From Gari tellinella (taxonomy: Eukaryota > Mollusca > Bivalvia > Cardiida > Psammobiidae), in contig OV277863.1 of NCBI GenBank assembly GCA_922989275.2, forward strand, positions 47,164,999-47,228,998: a stretch of DNA of 64,000 nucleotides, written 5' to 3'. The translations under genes and the position numbers were made by a program. Below, one piece after another: positions 1 to 45,065 of this stretch. The number at the start of each line of letters is the position of its first letter. The first letter of the stretch is position 1. Under the pieces are notes generated by a model. The model did not search any database. It worked only from the letters and a program-made list of their open reading frames with translations, and was not told where the DNA came from.

Positions 1-3000
1 GTACAGTCAATTTTGAATTAATAGTTGACCACTCACTGAAGTAGATCTGTGTGATTGTTTCATTAAGTTATTATGGCAAGATAAAAAACAGAAGAAAGAA
101 AGCTCCTACTGGAGCTAGCTTTCTGCTTAATTATTATTCTCACACCCGGTGACCCCTAATTTGAAAACAAACCTATGGTGTAACCTACTGAATGGATGCA
201 TAATATAAGTACAGTCAGTCTTATATTGAAACAACCAATGGGTCACCTACTTAATGGATGCCTTATATAAGTCTGACTGTTGAATATTGTAAATTATGCA
301 AAATAAAATCAACAAACTATCATAAAATTATGCATTACATGTTTATGGATCCAGGATCTGTTTCATAGGAATGTGCTACCGATCTTTGTGGTCAGATGAA
401 CTCAAAGTTCAATTCCAAGTACATGTTGATGTTATGCCTTTTTTATGTTCATGACATGTAAAATGATTGACAAAATGGTATGTATAAATACATGTACATG
501 AATTATACTAGCAATTCATAGTTAATTTGATGATCATTTCCTATCTTTCAGGAAAAATGAACGCAGAAAAAAATCATGATATTTACAATATTTCTTGTAA
601 TTTCAAAATTAAAAATTAAACAGTAATTTGCAATTGTGAATTCTAATAGTTTTAGTCTATTTGTAAAAACTTGATTTTACACTCCTATATTAAATCATCA
701 CTAATTGAAATAGCAGAAATATTTTAGAATACAGGTGACTGCTTAAAGCAGGGTTAACATAATTTAGACAGCAACCATCTGTCCTTAAGATTGCATAGTG
801 ATCTTCTATTGATTACTGTCTTGATGAATGGTTGACTACATATTACTAATTGAAGTTAAAGGGTTTTTTTAATTAATGCAGGTGCTATAAGGCAGCAGCT
901 CATATAGGGTTTTTCTTCATTCTTCAAGTTTATCCTGCATTAAACAACCATCTGTGTTTAAGATTGCCTTGTGATATTCTATAAAGTGACTGTTTAATAA
1001 ATGATTGACTATATTTATATTAAGCTGGTCAGTTCAGAACCTCCTTGTGTATCCAAAACAATAAACAGTCTCAATTTCAAATTACAGGGAAAGCAACATG
1101 GTTGCATGCTTCAACAAGTCTAGAAAAATAAAAATACATGTAGTTGTACTGTGTTATCAATTACAAATTGCCAAGTGGCTGTATAGCCATGGTACATTAA
1201 TCTACAGTCAATCCTGTAATAATTGACATCTCTAAAGAAAACATATGGTAAACATAAATACAGGTGGTTCTTTAAATGCTGGGTGAAACTTATGCAGAAA
1301 ACTGCTGTAGATTTAATAAATGCATTATTGCCATCTTACATTCAGCAACCATGCACCTGCCTTTTGAGATTGGCATGTGAGGTCAAGTAGTAGTGGCTAC
1401 AAAATTGACTATTTATGCTTCATTTCCAAAAGACATGTACATTTATTTTACAAATGGACAACCAGTGCAGATCAGGCCCAGATTCAGGGGGCTCTTTTAG
1501 GTCTGTACTGTTCAGTAGGATAATATAGTCTTCACAGGTACGATATAGTTGTAAATAATGTGTAAAATAATAAAGGACACCATTAAAGGTTCTAAAGATT
1601 AATTGTGGTTAAAATTGCTAGTTTATTGCTGATTAAATTGAGGCATGCATGGATATGAAATAAAACATATGCAAGCAAACAAAGTGATCATCTTTTCACT
1701 TGAAAAACCTGTATTTCAATTGGATTTACATCAACAGTCAGTACCTGACATACCATGGCATTCAGTTAAAAATGAATTGCTTAGCAAATTTAAAACTACC
1801 TCACAAAAACAAAGAAAATGAGTTCAAACTATTTATCTTTACTTATTTATTACATAAATAGTTGTAGATCAAAATCAGCAAACACTAGTGTCAGTTGGAA
1901 ATATTTGGCAATCTTCATAATTTTCAAGATATTTGGGACAGGGTAATCCAATTATTAATTTTATCTGGCTATAAAATCACAATGGGCAGTTGAAATTATC
2001 CCCTCTTTTATCATAGCAACACAGGGATGGTATGGTTCCTATGTTGACATCAGACTTAAGGATCACAGATATAGACTGTTCTCCTGTCTGTAGCCTAGCT
2101 CAAAATAGTCTGTACATTACCAACCAGACTTGAAGAAGCTATTATACATAATGCTGCCAAGCTTCTATAATTCTTCAAATTTTCTTTTGTAAAGACACCT
2201 GAAATGGTTCAGTGAAATGTATAGTATTCATTGAATATACAAGTACATACATGTATTAACAAATAAGTGTAGCTTGTAGGAAACTCTGTAGTAAATATCC
2301 CTGTCTACATGTACTTGCAAAGCAGAAAAAAATAAAAATGCAAATATTTCTATAATCTTTTATATATATATTCTTCTGTGTGTATGTATTTATTCTTACA
2401 CTTTAAGCATATATTTAAAGGGTAAACGAAAGATGTCAAATGTCTTATTTCTTCAATTTCAGAAATATCCCCATATAAACATTCTAGATCTGTTTAGTCT
2501 AATAAATATTAGATTTACTGTCATATTGATGAATATATTGTTGCTCTACTCTGATGGCAGTCTGTAATAAATTATATTTATAAAATGAATCTAAAAGTCA
2601 TATTTTAATCATGTAGATCTAGATCTAGAAATGTTGTAGATATGTAATCTACAACTGTCATTAAATATATACCCATTTCAAATGAGATGCGTGTACATGC
2701 TATGCATGATTAGCATAAAAATATTCTCATTTTAATTTGACAAACACATTTGAATTAGAATCTCTGTATATATTGTAATTGGTTGTAATTAATCAGTGTA
2801 AATCTAGATCTACATATTAATAATAGAATAATGAAGGACAACAATCAACAAAGGTTTCAACGGAAATGCCGAGAGATTTTACTTTTTTAACTCAAAGAAC
2901 ATGACTAGAACTACGGAGCAGATACTTCTCTCTTCCTCTCTCTCTCTCTCTCATTAAGTGGATTTTGGGTGGATTCGGGTGGAATTGGGTGTATCGTTAC

Positions 3001-3170
3001 TCTCTAAAAAAATAAGTTAAATTTGATATGTCAGCAAAAGAGTTCAGAATACGGAATAAATTCAACGTACACGGCATTTATTTTTAATCATTCATACATT
3101 ATTATATCTTATTGACAACCACCTGTTGCCGTGTTGGGGAGTCCAAGTGTGATAGGACTCTCGCTTTTAA
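1..3170. other. Gene-free AT-rich region with diverged family I hairpins
   Basis: No coding exon is seen. Hairpin repeats of the type with AGAAAGCTCC opposite GGAGCTTTCT occur near 90-135. Related, diverged copies at about 720-1030 and 1255-1430 share CAACCATCTGT and TAAGATTGC blocks. The rest is unique-looking AT-rich sequence. The 5' UTR exon and promoter of SMARCE1 may lie here or up to 9093, but no feature decides this. Confidence 0.5.
2929..2953. repeat. CT microsatellite
   Basis: A run of CT dinucleotides with two interruptions. Confidence 0.9.
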
Positions 3171-3291
3171 AAAAAGCATTTAATTCTATTTTTCGGTAAA
3201 ATCGCGCTTTTGCAACTTATGTAAGACCTTTTTAGTATTTATAGGACCTATCCTCCCTTTTCGTTTTTCTTATTTACAGGTAATAACGCGT

Positions 3292-3544
3292 AAAAAAGAA
3301 TGAGATTTAAGGCCCCGCTGCATAAGCTTATGTAGATTTCGGGTTTGTTGTCCCCGAGTGCGCGTGCTCGCTAAGTGTAAACAAAGTGAGGGATGCCGAA
3401 TGAAGGGTGTATGACGTCGCACTGGAAAAGAGAATACCCTCTTTGTTTACACTTAGCGAGCACGCACACTCGGGGACAACAAAGTTGAACAAACCCGAAA
3501 TCTACATAAGTTTGTGCAGCAGGGCTTTAAATCTCATTCTTTTT
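3292..3544. repeat. Inverted repeat with arms of about 100 bp
   Basis: The left arm is 3292-3391 and the right arm 3437-3544, about 45 bp apart. The arms share CCCCGAGTGCGC and GCTAAGTGTAAACAAAG in opposite orientation, with a few mismatches and short indels. It looks like a foldback element. Confidence 0.85.
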
Positions 3545-5781
3545 AGCTCACCTGGCACGAAGTGCCAAGGTGAGCTTTTAGGATCGCTGAATGTCCGTCG
3601 TCTGTCCGTCCATCCACAATTGTTCGTTAACATTCTAGCGCCTACAAATTTCATCCGATCTTCATGAAACTTCAGGACAATGTTTGTCTTGATGAGATCT
3701 AGGTCAAGTTTGAATGTGGGTCAAGTCCGGTCAAAAACTAGGTCACTAGGTCAAATCATAGAAAAACCTTGTTAACACTCTAGAGTCTACAAATCTCAAT
3801 GGATCTTTATGAAATTTAGTCAAAATGTTTGCATCATTGATATCTAGGTCTAGTTCGAATGTGGGTCATGTTCGGTCAAAAACTAGGTCACTAGGTCAAA
3901 TCATAGAAAAACCTTGTTAACACTTTAGAGGCTACAAATGTCATTGGATTTTCATGAAACTTGGTCAGAATGTTTGCCTCATTGATATTTAGGTCTAGTT
4001 CGAATATGGGTCATGTCCGGTCAAAAACTAGGTCACTAGGTCAAATCATAGTAAAACCTTGTTAACACTCTAGAGGCTACAAATCTCAATGGATCTTATT
4101 GAAACTTGGTCAGAATGTTTGCCTCATTGATATCTAGGTCAAGTTCGAATGTGGGTCATGTCCGGTCAAAAACTAGGTCACTAGGTCAAATCATAGAAAA
4201 ACCTTGTTAACACTCTAGGGGCTACAAATCTCAATAGATCTAAATGAAACTTGGTCAAAATGTTAGCCTCATTAATATCTAGGTTAAGTTCGAATGTCGG
4301 TCATGTCCGGTCAAAAGCTAGGTCACTAGGTCAAATCATAGAAAAACCTTATTAACACTCTAGAGGCTACAAATCTCAATGGATCTTAATGAAACTTTGT
4401 CAAAATGTTAGTCTCATTGATATCTAGGTTAGGTTCGAATGTGGGTCATGTCCGGTCAAAAACTAGATCACTAGGTCAAATCTTAGAAAACTTTGTTAAC
4501 ACTCTAAAGGCTACAAATCTAATTAGATTTTAATTCAACTTGGTTAGAATGTATGCCCAATTGATATCTAGGTCAAGTTCGAATATAGGTCATGTCAGGT
4601 CAAAAACTAGGTCACTAGGTAAAATCAAAGAAAAACAGTGTTAACCCTCTAGAGGCTACAAATCTTGTTAGATCTGCAGGGTTTTCCCTAGGCTTTGACA
4701 AATGGGGGACATTGTGTCCCCCAGGTTTCTTAATTGGGGGACAAAACTAATTTTTGGGGGTCCCTTGTCTCGATACTGCTTTTTATCTTTCAATTAAATT
4801 TTAGGACATCATGTATTACAAGTCTTGTGTTGTCTTTTTTTCCGCTACTGAACGCTATATTAGTATCGTCTGAGCGTCTATGGATACTTTAATAGACCCT
4901 TCTACTTTTTTCATGCTAGATCTATGTTTAAACTGATTGCAATGACAATTGCTTTAGTGCCTCTCTATAAACACTTGATTTTTCGTGTCAATCAAGTGTT
5001 GTCAGTAATGTTCAAAAGTTAAAACACCTTTTGTGAAACGAGTTTTCTCTATTAGATTTCTTACAAGGATAATGGTACATTTCGGCGTTACTCTCGGGAA
5101 ACTCAAGCCAGGTATTATACCATATACATTTTAAGCCACGTAGACCAAAATATGTTTGGTCGTTTTATAAGGAATAGCCTCAGATGAATCTGACTCATAC
5201 TCAGTGACAGATGTTTTACTTGTTTCTGCTTGGTTTCTCGTAGAAGTTGACGCAAGTAGTTTGAAAAGAGCCATCGTTCAATTTGTTTTCATTTACTACA
5301 GACGGGACGCGCTTATATTACCAATTTTAAGTAAACTATTTTACAGAGTAATTACTGCAGCACAGTCTATATGCGACGGACTAGTATAAAACACGGACTG
5401 TTCCGAACTTCCGTTTTTCATAAATCGTAATGGCGCCGGAGCAGAAATTGAAGTCGAACCATGGATTTTCGAAGTTGCGTCAAATTTGACCCACAGTAAA
5501 AATGTTTGAGGGACATTTTATCAAAACGTGCATCATGGGCGCGCATTTAATTTTTTTGTGCGCCAGGGAAAACCCTGGATCTGAAAGAAATATTTTCAGA
5601 ATGTTTGCCTACATCAAATCTAGGTCAAAATCAAATGTGGATTGTGTCTGGTCAAAAACTAGGTCACTAGGTCAAATTATAGAAAAATCTGTTAACACTC
5701 TAAAGATTGATTGTGGGTCATGTCCAGTCATAATCTGGGTCACTATAGGTGTAGGCGATTTAGGGCCATGGTAGCCCTTGT
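3545..5781 (+). mobile_element. AGCTCACC-ended element with 145-bp internal array
   Basis: It starts AGCTCACCTGGCACGAAGTG and ends in a GATTTAGGGCCATGG...CTTGTTT block. Inside, about eight units of roughly 145 bp repeat CTAGGTCACTAGGTCAAATC, TTGTTAACACTCTAGAGG and GTGGGTCATGTCCGGTC. No protein is encoded. The element type is seen again at 45066, 45651 and 53882, so it is an abundant non-autonomous repeat here. Confidence 0.8.
4677..5577. mobile_element. 901-bp DNA transposon inserted in the 145-bp array
   Basis: The ends are inverted: CAGGGTTTTCCCTAGGC at 4677 and GCCAGGGAAAACCCTG ending at 5577. The site GATCTG is duplicated at 4671-4676 and 5578-5583. The array resumes after it. No transposase is seen, so it is non-autonomous. 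Confidence 0.85.
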
Positions 5782-5966
5782 TTACGCATTATTATCTGAA
5801 TAGGTCCTATGAATACTACGAGGGTCTTACAGAAGTTGCAAAAGCGCGGTTTTACCGAAAATTAGAATTAATTTTTTCTCCGAGTAAGACTGACGCAATG
5901 AGAATGAAGGACCGAGAGTATGCGTATGACATTAAATACCTGGATGACTGGAAAAGAGAAAAGTAG
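5778..5966 (+). other. Unrecognised 62-codon open frame at the edge of the composite repeat
   Basis: The frame encodes YYEGLTEVAKARFYRKLELI, then a charged stretch ending DDWKREK. The composition is protein-like, but I recognise no family. Its first half is part of the inverted arm also found at 3174-3253, so it may be a fragment of a repeated or captured exon. Confidence 0.3.
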
Positions 5967-6797
5967 GGAGTAACCATGTATATGTAGATAAACTTCAGTT
6001 GTAAGTTGTAACTTTAGATATTGATGCTGAACTTGTAAACAAAACCCCTGATCTATTAATATTCTACAAGCAAACAGAATTATTAAAGACTAATTTCAGC
6101 CATTTCCATATTATGTGTATGCGTCTGTATTATAAGCTAAAATGTACTATAGTATATGTACAACTACAACATATTATGCTTCTGCTTCCTATTACCAGTG
6201 ATCTTAATGTAATCAAAAACTTAAATAATTACAAAAACCTTTTATACTTGCTTCCCTGGTTATTTTTGGTTGCTAGACATTTTATTTATATCATCAAATT
6301 TCAAAACGTCAAAAAATTCCATAAGTTTTCTGATGTTTTATCTAATTTCAGCCGATACACACTAAAGGGTAAAGGTCATTTCTTCTTTATTACAGGTGCA
6401 TCAGCCGAAAATTCCTATAGAAAAATATCTTCCTGTAAAATAATGTCCAAGACGTTGCGATTTTAGCCAATGACCGGAAACAGTTTCGTAAGACGTGCAG
6501 CAGCAGACAGAACTAGTATATAGAGAACTTCTGGCATAAAAACATAATGGTCACTTGAGAATGTTAGAAATGTGTTGACTTTCTTTGCAAATATGAACTT
6601 TCATCGAGAAAAGTGTACATTTACATGAAAAAGCTCATATAATTAGACACTTTATATGGATTTAGCGATTGATGCAGGAGTTAAACTGTTCTCTAAAATT
6701 TCCAGTATATATATGAAGTGATGTCAATGCTATTTGGATTTTTCGGATTACACTGGTATAAGATATACACTGGTATTAGGTTGCTTGATCATATACA
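5967..6797. other. Gene-free AT-rich stretch
   Basis: No coding signal, splice-flanked exon or clear repeat was recognised; the open frame at 6113-6466 is low-complexity. Confidence 0.5.
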
Positions 6798-7677
6798 CAG
6801 GGTTCGAATTTAAGCTCGCATACTCGCAAAATGCGAGTGGAATTTGTAAATTGCAAGTGATTTTTTTAACAAACTCGCAAAAAAATGCGAGTACGGTTTT
6901 TCGGACAGCTAAACACAGTAATAGCGTCTGTAAGGCTATGCTCGGTTTATTCCGTAACATTTCGAGTGGCGGAAATGGACGAGAAGACAAGCGAATACTT
7001 GTAAGCCAATCATAGCTTCTCGGGCAGTTTCAACCTCTTTTTTGTCTGTAAGAATGACGTAATGACGGACTTTCCCAATTCTCATTGGCTAATGAAACGC
7101 GCACTTTGCTACTTCGGAGTTCCGATGTGTAAACAATTCTTATCACAGAGTCTGAGACTCAACAACCGAAACCGTTCTTCAAAGACGAGGCCATTTAAAA
7201 GACTCGCACGAGTACAAGTATACTTCTAATTCTACTGTGACATACTGTTTATTAACCACAGCCCTGAAATATACGACCAGTTAAAAAAAACGTTTGTATC
7301 GTAGACGGATTGGCAATCTAAACCTGACCTAATTTTCGAGTAATGAAATCGTGTGCGGTCTGCATAGTGCATACAGCATGCATTCTCCCCAATATTATGA
7401 AATGTAAGAAAAATACTCCTTTGGTATGTACACATAGATATGAAAATCAAGATCTTATCCCTTGTCAGCTGTAACCACAAATGTACAACTATGAAATACA
7501 CTAAGTGTAGGTAGATCGTATTTGATTTCTACACGTCTGTGTCGGGTTAAAAGTTAAAACATATATGTTCAGAATGACAGTTTAACTTTCGCGAGTAGTT
7601 TTTGCATTTTGCGAGTAAGTTCAAAAGTCACTCGCAAAAAAATGCAAGAGTAATTTTTTAGCTAATTTCTAACCCTG
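6798..7677. mobile_element. 880-bp DNA-transposon-like element
   Basis: The ends are imperfect inverted repeats: CAGGGTTCGAATTTAAGCT at the left and AGCTAATTTCTAACCCTG at the right. The adjacent subterminal blocks carry GCGAGT and ACTCGCAAAAAAATGC in both orientations. The flanks ATATACA and ATACATA may be a decayed target duplication. No transposase frame. Confidence 0.7.
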
Positions 7678-8670
7678 ATACATAATATATGCATTTATAT
7701 GGCTAAAAATTGACTATTTCAGTGATTAAAGAGCAAAATTTTTGTCGCATCGCCGGAGGGGGAGCCCTCCCTCCCCTTCCGGGCCCTATGTCCCACCTGC
7801 AACATGCCTTCAGAAAATCCTGGGGAAATCCCTGCGTTTCATTGCTATCGGGTATTGAGCAAGTGCATTTGGACACTAGATTCATCATGCGTCCTCATTA
7901 TTTGGACTATCACAGATTGTGTTTATTTATCAGATTTAGTTACCTTTCGTTTGATTTGAATCAATTCTACACTTTGCATCGCTGACCCTGGCCTGTTTTC
8001 TGGGAGTTCCCTTGATTTGCATATGAGGCCTGCACACAAACTTTGATCTTAGTGAAGGAGTATTCATAATCATGATGAGGCAGTCGAGAGCGCGTTTTTG
8101 GCAAAGGAAAATTCACGCTTGATACAAACAAGATTTGTAACCTGCCTTTTCCTTGACGCAACAATATTTCAGCCCTAAGTGGCATCTTGAACCCCAAAGA
8201 AATTTTCATTTCGGTGTTAGCTTTAAAATTTTACAAATGCAATAATGCAGGCAAAAAAGCGTCATGGTGTCGGTTAAACTTTGGTTGCTGATTTATTCAA
8301 CCGTTACCGTTACCACGAAGGTGGCAATAGTTTTATTAAAACATCTAAATTCACGGCAGTAGCTAAACCTAGCCTGGCCCAGGAGTGTGGCCTCAAAGTT
8401 GAAAGTGGTCTCGCAGTCTTCGATCTGACGGGGTTCAACGTTTAATGCTTTTTAACGGATAATTTTACAGAATATTCATATTAGATTTTCTAGTATGAAG
8501 CTTTTGAGCTTAGCAACTCTATTCTCAAACATGAAAGTCTGCGAATATACCCTATATAATAAAAACAAAAAAACCCACTTTTTCCTACCTACCAACCCAA
8601 ATATTTTGAGAGGGCGAAACCAGAAACAAACATATATTTTTTTAAGCCTAAATATGTAACTTGTTATGTA
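7678..8670. other. Gene-free stretch upstream of SMARCE1
   Basis: It contains a GC-rich block near 7750-7800 (GGAGGGGGAGCCCTCCCTCC) of the type seen in transposon ends, otherwise nothing recognisable. A SMARCE1 5' exon could be here but no convincing donor was identified. Confidence 0.4.
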
Positions 8671-8864
8671 CAGTCGAAACTTGATACTACGAACTCGCTT
8701 AAATCAATCTTACCAGTATTTCGTGAGTTGAATTTTAATAATTCGATCTCATTTAAGTCGAACATAGCCATTTTTCAAAGTTAAAACGTGGCTAAGCCAG
8801 GTTTTAACTTTGAAATATTGGTATGTTCGAACAAACGCGAGTTCATAGAATCGAGTTTTTACTG
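8671..8864. mobile_element. Family G MITE (194 bp, TA site)
   Basis: It starts CAGTCGAAACTTGATACTAC and ends GAATCGAGTTTTTACTG, flanked by TA on both sides. A central palindrome is built on TTCAAAGTTAAAACGTGGCT. A near-identical copy of the same length is at 50341-50534. Tc1/mariner-type MITE by target and ends. Confidence 0.85.
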
Positions 8865-9115
8865 TACTTGCAAAAATACCTTAATTTTGTAACAAAATGT
8901 CTTGAAAAATCCTTGAATTTTATCATCAAATGTTTGTATGAACCATGTATACATGTATGAGATTTTTACATGTATATTGATTACCTCCCTTGAATTTTGC
9001 AGCCATGTCTCATTTTGAAGAAAAAAAAACCCCAATAAAACCAGTCATTGAATATGCATGCATATTTATCTCTATATTTCTTTTGTATTTCAGGTTAATT
9101 TTAAAGAAAGACAAA

Positions 9116-41863
<32,748 letters not shown>

Positions 41864-42142
41864 TATCACCGGTTGTCTCCCTTGCTTCAGTGTACATGTA
41901 TATATATTGAGACATAATAATGTGGCATTTATTTCCTGGATGTTGGAGAGCGAGAGAGGAAGGAACTGCATGAGCTGTTTCCCTTAACATTGTGAAATTG
42001 ATGTTGTGTGTAAAATCTGGTTTCTATTAGTTAAGAAATATAACGAAGATTGTACTGCATGACAAATTATAGATTTAGAAATATGTGTATAGATTCTAGG
42101 CTGTGCACATACAGCTTTACTCGAGTCATGGTAATAATGAGT
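41864..42142 (+). other. SMARCE1: SMARCE1 3' UTR (start)
   Basis: Unique, non-palindromic sequence follows the stop before the MITE chain at 42143. Possible polyadenylation hexamers are AATAAA at 43056 and at 43391, the latter followed by a T-rich stretch. The true transcript end cannot be fixed from sequence alone. Confidence 0.5.
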
Positions 42143-42146
42143 TTAA

Positions 42147-42381
42147 CCCTATCGACGAGTATCCTTCTCCTTTACAAACAATGAACCTGTGAAGAGTACA
42201 CTTGTCCTGTGCAAACAGTACAGACCCAGATTAAATGGTTCCTTAAGAACCCCTTTGATCAGGGTCTGCCCTGTTTATCGTTTTGCAGTTAATTGTAAAG
42301 AACAACCCTATATATTCATAAATTGACTAGATTTTATTGGAAACTGAAACTGTCCATTTTGAAGGTTAATTGGAGAATGAG
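42147..42381. mobile_element. Family C MITE, first of a chain of three
   Basis: TTAA at 42143 and 42382. Subterminal GACGAGTATCC; core CAGATTAAATGGTTCC facing GAACCCCTTTGATCAGG; end ATTGGAGAATGAG. Confidence 0.87.
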
Positions 42382-42385
42382 TTAA

Positions 42386-42580
42386 CCCTTAGCCTGCCAA
42401 ATAAATTGTTGTCTGCTATATTTCTCGTCTGCTTCAAGTTTCAAAATGCTCAAAATTGCTGAAAATGTTGTCCGAGTGTCAAACAGCTTGGATCCAGATG
42501 AGACGCCGAGTTACTCGGCGTCTCATCCGGATCCAAGCTGTTTGCATATGGAGCTATAGTCGTGAGTGGCAGGCTAAGGG
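42386..42580. mobile_element. Family D MITE, second of the chain (reference copy)
   Basis: It shares TTAA 42382-42385 with the element before and 42581-42584 with the one after. Ends CCCTTAGCCTGCC and GGCAGGCTAAGGG are perfect inverted repeats. Core GATGAGACGCCGAG is mirrored. Confidence 0.93.
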
Positions 42581-42584
42581 TTAA

Positions 42585-42809
42585 CCCTTTTTCCCCCATA
42601 GGCTGTTTCTAGTTTTGAAGACAGATGACCACTTAAAGCATGCGCCTTAAGACACATTCTGCTTTATGTTCAGTCTGCTTTAAGCCACCATCTGCTAGGA
42701 TATAGAAATATTTCTTTTGGTACATGTTCAAGACGGTATAAATTTAAACTATTTTCTTTAGTGGAAGAATATATTAAATGTGCTAAAAGGCACTTCTATG
42801 GGGGAAGGG
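42585..42809. mobile_element. Family A MITE, third of the chain
   Basis: It shares its left TTAA with the family D element; right TTAA at 42810. Part of the core is deleted. Confidence 0.88.
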
Positions 42810-43135
42810 TTAAAGAATTACATAGCCAGTTTGTTCTACAACATTTGCTCGCTACTGTTCTAAATTTACAATTTTCAAAACATTTTTTATTTCATTTTGA
42901 AACAGAGTGGCAAACAGTTTGGATCATGTTGAGACACCAAGTAATTTTGCGTCTCACTTGGCACATAGCTCCAGTTTTATCACTAGTATGCTACATAGAG
43001 CTAATTTGGACAGGTTTAATATCATGTCAATTGAATGTTGAAAGATACGAAAAACAATAAACTCTAAAAAAATTATTTTCTATGGACTACCAGTATATCA
43101 TGAGCTTTAGTTTTGTGCTAAATGCATTTCATTTT

Positions 43136-43296
43136 CAGATAACTGCCTATGTATGCAGTAAACCACTCTTATACAGTCCACTACCCCAATCAGTCAGATA
43201 CGGCAGCAGCGCCTAGCTAGGCGCTGCTGCCGTATCTGACAGATTGGGGTAGCGGACTGTATAAGAGTGGTTTACTGCATACATAGGAGTTATCTG
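43136..43296. repeat. 161-bp near-perfect palindrome without a loop
   Basis: Arms 43136-43216 and 43217-43296 are inverted copies with two mismatches and one 1-nt gap, centred on GCCTAGCTAGGC. It is unlike families A-I and no second copy is seen in the window. Confidence 0.95.
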
Positions 43297-43454
43297 ATTA
43301 CCTCCCTTTAATACACAATATGCCATTTCATTTTCATTATGTCATTTGAATATCAACGTATACTATCCATGTAACTACTTGTGTTCAAAGAATAAAATCT
43401 CAATTTGATGATTGTTTTTCTTGTCCTATAGATCCAGTCAAGGGTAGATATTTA

Positions 43455-43685
43455 ACCTTTTCAACACCAAGACATGCTTGTGGGTTATTAGATCCCCTGT
43501 GGATCTTTTTTAGTTACCAAAACATGAACCAGTCTACTTGGAATTCTAGGTAGTTTAATAAATACTGCTATAAATTAGGAAACAGTGTAGACCTTGATTA
43601 GAGGGCTCCTATAGGAGCCCTTTGATCTGGATCTGTTTGCAAATGTAATGAGTATTTTTAAATCGGTCCATGGTGTTGAAAGACC
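43455..43685. mobile_element. Family C MITE, diverged
   Basis: Core GAGGGCTCCTATAGGAGCCC; AACAGTGTAGACC on the left. A further core hairpin is at 43680-43790. Confidence 0.7.
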
Positions 43686-44204
43686 CTTTGCTTACTGTTA
43701 GCATTAGATGAAAAAACAGTGTCTACCCAGATCAGGCAGCTCCTTTGCCTCTTCTGTCTGATCAGGATCTGTGCTGTTTTCTTGTAGAATACATCAAATG
43801 ACACTCCTTCCTGGCTGGTGAAAAATTACTTTTATTAGCCAATGTAATAGTTCAGATAAAAGATGTTCATAGTGGGCAGAGTTTGGTACATGTATATTCA
43901 GTGGGAGAAGACTTCTAGTCTGATCATAGACACTCAATAGTTTGCTGTCATTCTTGTTTAGTACACCTGGCCCCAAGGTTATAAAGAGTGATACTTGAGC
44001 AAATACTCAAAATCAGACTCAACTCAAACTCAGTATAACTTGAACCCTGAGTAAAGCTTAGGGTGAAGTTTTGTGAATGTTGAATGTCCATCTGTTGTCC
44101 CAACTTTTCCGCCAATCTTTCTCAGAATGATATCCGGGATAAGATTAATTTTGGATGAAAGCAGACTAATGGATCAATAGCCCATGGTGTAAATTAAATC
44201 AAAT

Positions 44205-44272
44205 CAATATTTATTTATTGTCGGAAAAGTTTATAACATGTAACAAACTGTTTCGACAATAAATAAATATTG
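44205..44272. repeat. Inverted repeat, 19-bp arms
   Basis: CAATATTTATTTATTGTCG at 44205-44223 and its exact inverse at 44254-44272, separated by 30 bp. Confidence 0.9.
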
Positions 44273-44789
44273 AAATTGCCATGTTTAAATGGTTTCACTG
44301 TAGCAACTAGTTTTGAGAAACTTGATTATTCTGAAGCTTTTGAAATGAAACTTCATTAATGGAACAAGATTGACAAGTGGAAGTGTCTTTCACAATGTTC
44401 ATAACCTTTGCACCAATACTGAGAGTTATTCCCCTTTTCCACATGTTTCTATTGTTTTGCATATACATGTAGCTCCTATTCTACTGATGCTTTTCAGATA
44501 TTTCATTTATGGAAAAAGATTGATGAGTGGAAATGTCTTCCACATGCATCATAACTCTGAGTTATATACTTCCCATTTTCTACACCTTCTTTTCCGACAT
44601 AACTCCTGCAATACTGTAGCTTGTCATTTAAGCTTTTAACTCTTGTTCAACTGATGCTTGCTGTGGCACATGACATGTGTTCCCAGGAACACCTTTCTAG
44701 TGATTATTGGTGAAACAATCAGGATCAATATCATCAGGTGAGTGAATTCAGAACCATCAAGACAAGAGCCATCATTGTTAAGCACACCT

Positions 44790-45015
44790 GGTGCTCATTT
44801 CATAAAACTTTGTCTGACAAAATCTGTCTTAAGTCAAAACTTTAAAATACATTTACTTTATGATTTCTCTATCAAAACCTGTCTGGTGATATCTCTTTGG
44901 AATCGTCTTGAGATGTCACAAGACAGGATTAGATTAAGAAATAAATGATAATTGAGACTTTTATAATTAGACTTACGACAACATATACCGTATGAAGTTT
45001 AATGAAACGCGCCCC
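44790..45015. repeat. Inverted-end element, about 226 bp
   Basis: GGTGCTCATTTCATAAAACTT at the left, AAGTTTAATGAAACGCGCCCC at the right; inner arms with TTAAGTC and GACTTA. MITE-like, family not otherwise seen. Confidence 0.6.
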
Positions 45016-45065
45016 TGGTGAGAAGTGCTCTCATGACAGTCCTGTGTCTGTTGTGAAAGTTTATT

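Larger units (their letters stand above)
3174..5875. repeat. Composite of nested repeats bracketed by inverted arms
   Basis: The outer arms 3174-3295 and 5775-5875 are imperfect inverted copies: TTTTCGGTAAAATCGCGCTT on the left faces AAGCGCGGTTTTACCGAAAA on the right. Between them lie an inner inverted repeat, an AGCTCACC element with a 145-bp array, and a 901-bp transposon. Confidence 0.75.

Noticed and set aside
6113..6466. 117-codon open frame
   Set aside because: Low-complexity AT-rich sequence; no recognisable motif.
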